A DNA stretch of 35,839 nucleotides from Bin87 sp034421995. GTDB taxonomy: Bacteria > Chloroflexota > Dehalococcoidia > Lucifugimonadales > UBA3495. Below are positions 31,348 to 35,839 of this stretch, in pieces; the stretch's first letter is position 1, and the number at the start of each line of letters is the position of its first letter. The notes beneath the pieces are model-generated. The model made no database searches. It had not been told where the DNA came from and saw only the letters and a program-made list of their open reading frames with translations. Position numbers and translations under genes: made by a program. The DNA lies in the NCBI GenBank assembly GCA_034421995.1, contig DAOUJY010000143.1, forward strand, positions 1 to 35,839. The letters run 5' to 3'.

Positions 31348-32661
31348 ATGGCGACGTCACGTCAACCCACCACACCATTGTCTGCCGAGGCCACCGGCCC
31401 GGTAGCTTACGACGAACTGCCCCGGCGGTACCACCGTTGGAAGTGGCAGGTGCTGATTTCCTTCTGCGCCTTCTACCTCTTCGTCTATACCGGGCGGTTC
31501 AACTTCTGGCCCACGTCGCCGCTGATCAAGGACGACCTGCAGCTCACCAACATTGAGATCGGCATCATCAACGCCATGCTCCTGTGGGGCTTCATGCTGG
31601 GCGACCTGGTGCATGGCCGGCTGGCCGAGGCTTACGGCCTGCGCCTGTGGGTAACGCTGGGCGCTATTTTCACCACCGTATTCAACTGGGGCGCGTCCTT
31701 CGGCACATCGGCCCTCACCTTCGCCATCCCCTGGGGCCTGGCCGGATTCGTCAACGCCGCCTGCTGGTCTCCCGCCATCAGCATGATCAGCCAGTGGTGG
31801 CCCCGACGCGAGCGTGGCATCGCCATGGGCTTCGTCGGCACCGTTGCCGGAGGAGCGATGCTCCTAATGTGGTGGCTCAGCAGTTGGGTCGCCGCCGAAT
31901 GGGGCTGGCGCGCCGCCTTCCGCTACCCGCCGCTGATGATCGCGGCGCTGGGCATCGTTTTCTACTTCGCCACCCGCGACCGCCCCCGGGACGCCGGCCT
32001 GCCGGAGTACATTGAGGAGGATGCTATCTCCGCCGCGCCGGAATCGTTCAGCGAGGAGGAACTCAAGGGCTTCGGCCCCTACAAGCTGCTGCTGACCAAC
32101 TCCCGTTTCCAGCTGGCCTGCCACGTCAAGGGATTGGAGAACGTGGCCCGCTACGGACTCACCACCTGGGTGCCCCTGTACTACTTCGAGGCCGGCGGCC
32201 TGGACATCACCCAGACGGTGCTCATCACCTTCCTGCTGCCCCTGGGCTACCTGATCGCGCCGCCCATGTCCGGCTTCATCTCCGACAAGCTGTTGGGCAG
32301 TCGTCGCCGCCCGCTGGTGCTCGCGTCCTGCTTCCTGTCCGCCGCCGCGCTGGTAGTCATCGCCATTGCCCCGCCGTCCAACGCCTGGCTGGGCGCGGCG
32401 CTGATGCTGTGGGGCGGCGTCAGCATGGGTGTGTCGCTCATCTCCACCATCTCCGTGGACCTGTCGGGACGCAAGATGGCCGGCACCGGCGCCGGCGTCC
32501 TCGACGCCCACGGCTACCTGTACGCCGGCGCCCAGGCGCTGATCTTCAGCGTTCTGCTGGACATGACCGAGTCCGCCTCCGGCGGATGGCCCATCGTGTT
32601 CCTGGTGATGGCGGCCACGCGGCTGATTTCAGCGGCCATGATCAGCCGGGTGCGGGTGTAA
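31348..32661 (+). CDS. MFS transporter (organic anion/sugar-phosphate-like)
   Basis: The 437-residue protein has about 12 hydrophobic helices and an MFS pattern related to the GlpT/UhpT and anion:cation symporter groups: YHRWKWQVLISFCAFYLFVYTGRFNF in helix 1, LVHGRLAEAYGLRLWV in loop 2-3, and SQWWPRRERGIAMGF in helix 5. The imported or exported substrate is unknown. I chose the ATG at 31348; a TTG at 31339 is possible, and neither has a clear ribosome site. The gene ends one base before repeat copy E. Confidence 0.85.
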   Translation: MATSRQPTTPLSAEATGPVAYDELPRRYHRWKWQVLISFCAFYLFVYTGRFNFWPTSPLIKDDLQLTNIEIGIINAMLLWGFMLGDLVHGRLAEAYGLRLWVTLGAIFTTVFNWGASFGTSALTFAIPWGLAGFVNAACWSPAISMISQWWPRRERGIAMGFVGTVAGGAMLLMWWLSSWVAAEWGWRAAFRYPPLMIAALGIVFYFATRDRPRDAGLPEYIEEDAISAAPESFSEEELKGFGPYKLLLTNSRFQLACHVKGLENVARYGLTTWVPLYYFEAGGLDITQTVLITFLLPLGYLIAPPMSGFISDKLLGSRRRPLVLASCFLSAAALVVIAIAPPSNAWLGAALMLWGGVSMGVSLISTISVDLSGRKMAGTGAGVLDAHGYLYAGAQALIFSVLLDMTESASGGWPIVFLVMAATRLISAAMISRVRV

Positions 32662-32662
32662 T

Positions 32663-32943
32663 GTCAGAATCAGGATTTGTCGGATTATAGGATGGGCAGG
32701 ATTGAAACCATTTGCGGCAGAGCGCTCCCAATCCTATAGTAGTTACGCCCTTGATATTACCAACCCGTCATTCCTGCGAAAGCAGGAATCCAGAGGCTTT
32801 ATGGTGAACGAACCGGGAACAATGTCAACGATTTCGGTCCCTGCATTGCATTCCCGCGAAAGCTGGAATGACGGACGTAAGGGCATCCAACTGCATAAGT
32901 CCAATCTCGTTAATCCATAAATCCGGCAAATCCTGATTCTGAC
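32663..32943. repeat. Palindromic repeat, copy E, with a nested second repeat
   Basis: Arms GTCAGAATCAGGATTT (32663-32678) and AAATCCTGATTCTGAC (32928-32943) are perfect but 281 bp apart, because another inverted repeat sits inside. The left edge abuts the MFS stop. The right edge cuts a DUF7689-like reading frame. Otherwise the non-coding stretch 32662-32948 holds nothing else. Confidence 0.85.
32764..32876. repeat. Nested inverted repeat with ATTCCn10GGAAT (dRS3-like) ends
   Basis: CGTCATTCCTGCGAAAGCAGGAAT at the left (about 32767-32789) and ATTCCCGCGAAAGCTGGAATGACG at the right (32850-32874) face each other. Each end is itself a hairpin of the form ATTCCy-GCGAAAGC-rGGAAT, like the dRS3 repeats of Neisseria. 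Confidence 0.7.
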
Positions 32944-32948
32944 GACTT

Positions 32949-32984
32949 TCATATGAGCAGGTCCGCCCACCTAGGCATAGCCAT
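32949..32984 (-). pseudogene. Remnant start of a second DUF7689 gene, cut by repeat copy E
   Basis: Read on the minus strand, MAMPRWADLLI and a stop follow an ATG at 32984 that overlaps the end of the upstream 128-residue gene by 14 bp. This is the same geometry and nearly the same start (MATSRWLTWLN) as the intact DUF7689 gene at 33874. After 11 codons the frame runs into repeat copy E. Confidence 0.5.
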
Positions 32985-33357
32985 TGCGTTCGCCCCATTG
33001 CAGCCAGGATGTCTGCATTGCGTCTGTCTTGCCGCGATCTTCGGGGGCAACCGGGTTAGCGCCAGTGAGGTGACGCAGCGCGTGGAACCAGAGTCCCCCC
33101 TGCGACCGCATTCTTTCCAGAATCAGGGGCACGGCCCGTTCGCCCATGCTGACGATTTCCTGGTGGGCCGGGTGCGCCGCTGCCCGGTCTGAGTTCGACA
33201 GAAACACGGTTTCGATTTCCCACCGGTCGGCCAATGCCTTAAAACGTTCGCGGTTGGCGGGTTCAATGTCCATTGAGCCGCTATGCTTGGCGTCAACCCT
33301 CTCACCGCGCTGGGACGATGCCGGCTTTGGTTGCGATGATGATGACGGTGTGCTCAT
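32971..33357 (-). CDS. 128-residue protein, duplicate 1 (DUF7689-associated family)
   Basis: This protein is a close paralogue of the one at 33861-34247, with identical N-terminus (MSTPSSSSQPKPASSQRGER) and matching core VPLILERMRSQGG and C-terminus SWLQWGERNGY. The N-terminal 30 residues are low-complexity and polar; the rest is helical. No enzymatic motif is evident. It has its own promoter (TGCTAGAAT, 37 nt upstream) that matches the one of the other copy. Its downstream DUF7689 partner is reduced to 11 codons. I do not recognise a named family. Confidence 0.75.
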   Translation of the reverse strand: MSTPSSSSQPKPASSQRGERVDAKHSGSMDIEPANRERFKALADRWEIETVFLSNSDRAAAHPAHQEIVSMGERAVPLILERMRSQGGLWFHALRHLTGANPVAPEDRGKTDAMQTSWLQWGERNGYA

Positions 33358-33393
33358 GGGTTACACTCCCGACCCGAATTGCTGGGATACGCC

Positions 33394-33402
33394 ATTCTAG
33401 CA
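33394..33402 (-). promoter_or_regulatory. Extended -10 promoter of duplicate 1
   Basis: TGCTAGAAT on the minus strand, 37 nt before the start at 33357. The sequence around it matches the promoter of duplicate 2. Confidence 0.5.
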
Positions 33403-33427
33403 TCGCGCCTGCCTCGGGTCATAACCC

Positions 33428-33874
33428 TTACGCGCCAAGCGGTCGGCGCATGAAGCAATAGACTTCGCCATACGGCCCGCCCGAAAGTGATTGAGGGCTG
33501 CGGTGTTCGATGACCGGGCCTTCGCCCATTTTGCTGCGCCATGCTCCGTTGGGCATTTGCAATGCCGCATGTGTCCACACCCCTTGTGTTTCGTACAACG
33601 CGACCTTTTGGTAACTATCTTCAACACAGCTGCCGTCGCACTGCTCGTATCCCAAGCCTGCGAACACTTCCAGCAGGCCTGCGATACTATCCGACCGCGT
33701 GGCGTAGGGCAGCCAGTAACTACCGGGTATATGGCTCCACCACTGGCTCGTATCCCCGGCGGCATACGCGATGCAGTTGTACACTTCCGACAATGGATCC
33801 ACTACGGTAAATCCTTCGCTGCGAAGGTTGGGGAATGACACATTGAGCCAGGTCAGCCACCTAGACGTAGCCAT
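33428..33874 (-). CDS. DUF7689-type protein
   Basis: The 148-residue protein has the pattern of the DUF7689 family: YNCIAYAAGDTSQWW, then SYWLPYA, FAGLGYEQCDG, YQKVALYETQGVWTHAALQMPNGAWRSKMG, and IEHRSPQSLSGGPYGEVYCFMRRP. The conserved NCIxxAxG with Cys and a later WTHAA with His recall a papain-like Cys-His arrangement, but activity is unproven. Its ATG at 33874 overlaps the end of the upstream 128-residue gene by 14 bp, so the two are coupled. A longer frame to 33925 has no separate support. Confidence 0.8.
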   Translation of the reverse strand: MATSRWLTWLNVSFPNLRSEGFTVVDPLSEVYNCIAYAAGDTSQWWSHIPGSYWLPYATRSDSIAGLLEVFAGLGYEQCDGSCVEDSYQKVALYETQGVWTHAALQMPNGAWRSKMGEGPVIEHRSPQSLSGGPYGEVYCFMRRPLGA

Positions 33875-34247
33875 TGCGTTCGCCCCATTGCAGCCAGGAA
33901 TTCTGCATCGCTGCAATCTTGCCATAGTCGGCTGGCGATACTGGGTCGGCTCCTGTTATCTGTTGCAGCGCTTCAAACCAGTGCCCGCCCTGGGAGCGCA
34001 TTCGCTCAAGAATGAGCGGCACCATCGGTGGGCCAATGCTGATGATTTCCTGGAGGGCGGGGTGCGCATTTTTGATGGACGAGTTCGAATGGAAGAAAGT
34101 TTCTTCTCGCCACCAGTCGGCCAGTTCGTTGAAGCGCTCGCGGTCGGCCGGCTCTACGTCCATTGAGCTGCCATGCTTGGCGTCAACCCGCTCACCGCGC
34201 TGTGACGATGCTGGCTTTGGTTGCGATGATGATGACGGTGTGCTCAT
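33861..34247 (-). CDS. 128-residue protein, duplicate 2 (DUF7689-associated family)
   Basis: This is the paralogue of the protein at 32971-33357, the same length with an identical first stretch. Core differences cluster in the middle (REETFFHSNSSIKNAH here, IETVFLSNSDRAAAH there). It ends SWLQWGERNGYV and overlaps the DUF7689 gene start. The pair may act as a cognate unit such as effector and partner, but the sequence does not say. Its promoter TGCTAGAAT is 38 nt upstream. Upstream is the divergent type ISP-like gene. Confidence 0.78.
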   Translation of the reverse strand: MSTPSSSSQPKPASSQRGERVDAKHGSSMDVEPADRERFNELADWWREETFFHSNSSIKNAHPALQEIISIGPPMVPLILERMRSQGGHWFEALQQITGADPVSPADYGKIAAMQNSWLQWGERNGYV

Positions 34248-34284
34248 GGCGATATACCCTCGGGCTGGATTGCGACTCTGCGAT

Positions 34285-34293
34285 ATTCTAGCA
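34285..34293 (-). promoter_or_regulatory. Extended -10 promoter of duplicate 2
   Basis: TGCTAGAAT on the minus strand, 38 nt before the start at 34247. Confidence 0.5.
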
Positions 34294-34323
34294 TCCCGCC
34301 GCCTTGGCCATAGTGCTATGCCA

Positions 34324-34329
34324 TATAAT
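34324..34329 (+). promoter_or_regulatory. -10 box for the type ISP-like gene
   Basis: A perfect TATAAT lies 39 nt before the ATG at 34368. A TTGGCC at 34304 is too close for a standard -35. Confidence 0.4.
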
Positions 34330-34367
34330 CTTGCCCGAACCGCAAGGGGCCGAATAACGAGGAGACC

Positions 34368-35839
34368 ATGGCGGGCAGCACAGCAATAACGGCCGTCGCG
34401 GCCTACTTCACCGAACTGCGGCGGATCCAGGCATCCGGCGGCGCAACCGGCGAACGCTCCGCCTACGGCGCGTTGACCGACTTGCTCAACTCGGTGGGCG
34501 AGACCCTGCGACCCAAGGTCTTCTGCGTCCCTGAACTCGCGGACCAGGGCGCCGGCCATCCCGACTTCGGACTCTACACCACGCGCCAGACCCAACGCGG
34601 CGGCGGTCAGCGTCAAAGTCAGCGCCGGGGCCAGCTCCCGGAGCGCGGCGTGGTGGAGGTCAAGTCCGCCGCTGACGACGCCTGGCTCACCGCCGACGGC
34701 GAGCAGGTCAGCCGCTACTGGCAGCGTTACCGCCAGGTCCTGGTCACCAACACCCGCGACTTCGTGATGGTGGGCGAGGACGCCAACGGCCAGCCCGTCC
34801 GTCTGGAAACCTTCCGCCTGGCCGATTCCGCCGCCGATTTCAACGCTCGCCTGGAGCATCCCCGCGCCTTTGCCAACGAGGTCGGCGTCGGCCTGGGCGA
34901 ATACCTGTGCCGCGCCCTGTCCAACGCCGCGTCGCTGGCGGAGCCGAAGGATCTGGCCTGGCTGCTGGCGTCATACGCGCGGGACGGATTGGCCCGCGTG
35001 GAACGGGCCGGCGATCCCGCGTCGCTGGCCGCCGTGCGCGCCGCGTTGGAGGAATCCCTGGGCGTGCGCTTTGAGGGCGACCGGGGCGCGGCGTTCTTCC
35101 GCTCCACCCTGGTGCAGACCCTGTTCTACGGCGTCTTTTCGGCGTGGGCGTTGTGGGCCCGGCAGACGCCGGCGCCGTCCGGCGGGTTCGACTGGCGCAT
35201 CGCCGTGTGGCATCTGCGCGCCCCGGTGCTCCGCGCCCTGTTCCAGCAGCTTTCCGACCCCGGACGGCTGCAACCGCTGGGCCTAGTGGAAGTGCTGGAC
35301 TGGGCCGCCGCCGCGCTCAACCGGGTCAACCGCGCCGACTTCTTCGCCCGGTTCCGCGAGGGCGAGGCCGTGCCCTACTTCTACGAACCCTTCTTGCAGG
35401 CTTTCGACCCCGAACTCCGCAAGCAGCTTGGCGTCTGGTACACCCCCGCCGAAGTCGTGCGCTACATGGTGGCCCGCGTTGACCGCGCCCTGAAAGACGA
35501 CCTGGACATCCCCGACGGGCTGGCCGCCGATAACGTCTATGTGCTCGATCCCTGCTGCGGCACCGGCGCCTATCTGGCCGAAACCCTGCGCCGCATCGCC
35601 GCCAACCTGGACGGCAAGGGCCTGGGCGCGCTGGCCGGCGCACGGGTCAAGCAGGCCGCCACCCAGCGGGTGTTCGGCTTTGAGATCATGCCCGCCCCCT
35701 ACGTCGTCGCCCACTTGCAGGTTGGGCTGGCCATGCAGGAGTTGGGCGCGCCGCTGTCGGATGATGGTCGGAACTCCGGCGACGGCGACGAACGGGCCGG
35801 CGTCTTTCTCACCAACGCGCTGACCGGATGGGAGCCGAC
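34368..35839 (+). CDS. Type ISP-like restriction-modification enzyme, N-terminal part (runs off window)
   Basis: The open frame runs from the ATG at 34368 (GAGGAG just upstream) to the window end, giving 490 complete codons. The N-terminus carries a PD-(D/E)xK nuclease core: Pro-Asp in GHPDFGLYTT (65-66) and Glu97-x-Lys99 in RGVVEVKSAADD. A helical linker follows, then the methyltransferase lead-in LGVWYTPAEVVRYMVARVD and motif I DPCCGTGAY (394-402), and FGFEIMPAPYVVAHLQVGL. The catalytic NPPY/F and the target-recognition part lie outside. The layout fits single-chain type ISP or IIG enzymes that both methylate and cut DNA; without the rest I cannot tell whether an ATPase domain exists. Confidence 0.85.
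   Translation, partial: MAGSTAITAVAAYFTELRRIQASGGATGERSAYGALTDLLNSVGETLRPKVFCVPELADQGAGHPDFGLYTTRQTQRGGGQRQSQRRGQLPERGVVEVKSAADDAWLTADGEQVSRYWQRYRQVLVTNTRDFVMVGEDANGQPVRLETFRLADSAADFNARLEHPRAFANEVGVGLGEYLCRALSNAASLAEPKDLAWLLASYARDGLARVERAGDPASLAAVRAALEESLGVRFEGDRGAAFFRSTLVQTLFYGVFSAWALWARQTPAPSGGFDWRIAVWHLRAPVLRALFQQLSDPGRLQPLGLVEVLDWAAAALNRVNRADFFARFREGEAVPYFYEPFLQAFDPELRKQLGVWYTPAEVVRYMVARVDRALKDDLDIPDGLAADNVYVLDPCCGTGAYLAETLRRIAANLDGKGLGALAGARVKQAATQRVFGFEIMPAPYVVAHLQVGLAMQELGAPLSDDGRNSGDGDERAGVFLTNALTGWEP

Noticed and set aside
32702..32920. Small plus-strand frame between the MFS gene and the duplicated genes
   Set aside because: It is made of repeat copy E and the nested repeat.
1..35839. 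CRISPR arrays, insertion sequences or rRNA genes
   Set aside because: I saw no regularly spaced direct repeats, no transposase-like proteins and no rRNA sequence.

Overview
The window is a GC-rich bacterial segment carrying about 35 protein genes and no rRNA or tRNA that I can see. The content suggests an uncultured Chloroflexota (Dehalococcoidia/SAR202-like) genome, probably metagenome-derived: two luciferase-like flavin monooxygenases, two Uma2-type nucleases, VOC enzymes, a stand-alone NuoEFG-like module, and short palindromic repeats scattered between genes. That placement is inference; no marker gene here proves it.

Layout. 1-3.3 kb: end of an unknown gene, then on the minus strand an aminotransferase -> MFS transporter pair and a small membrane protein. 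3.3-7.4 kb: repeats and a rhodanese remnant, then a plus-strand run of LLM flavin monooxygenase, LUD-domain protein, flavin reductase, glutaredoxin-like protein and Uma2 nuclease. 7.4-8.5 kb: Fur-family regulator -> VOC protein (minus), with a Fur-like operator in the divergent region. 8.5-13.8 kb: otsA-otsB (trehalose), a CDF-like transporter, a HAD phosphatase, a DsbA/FrnE-like oxidoreductase with an in-frame TGA exactly at the first active-site Cys (a candidate selenoprotein), and a second Uma2 gene. 13.9-21.8 kb: an electron-transfer operon (NuoE-, NuoF-, NuoG/FdhA-like, ferredoxin-NADP reductase-like) interrupted between the F and G genes by a lower-GC two-gene methyltransferase/nuclease module. 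21.9-26.6 kb: a DUF433/DUF5615 toxin-antitoxin pair whose toxin is cut by a repeat, then a large N6-adenine methyltransferase ending in a degenerate nucleotidyltransferase (MNT) domain, a second degenerate MNT protein and a HEPN protein. 26.7-32.7 kb: mutS, an F420/FMN-dependent LLM oxidoreductase with a coupled small unknown gene, a VOC enzyme and an MFS transporter. 32.7-35.8 kb: a duplicated family of 128-residue proteins linked to a DUF7689 gene, and the start of a type ISP-like restriction-modification enzyme that runs off the window.

Three features cut across the window. (1) A palindromic repeat (arms GTCAGAATCAGGATTT/AAATCCTGATTCTGAC) occurs five times; it supplies the last codons and stop of otsB and mutS, abuts the stop of an MFS gene, and truncates a DUF5615 toxin gene and a second DUF7689 copy. 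(2) An extended -10 signature TGCTAnnnT lies 37-68 nt before nine gene starts. (3) Three restriction/methylation loci and two toxin-antitoxin-like loci lie between 16 and 36 kb, so the right half reads as a defence-rich region interleaved with housekeeping genes.
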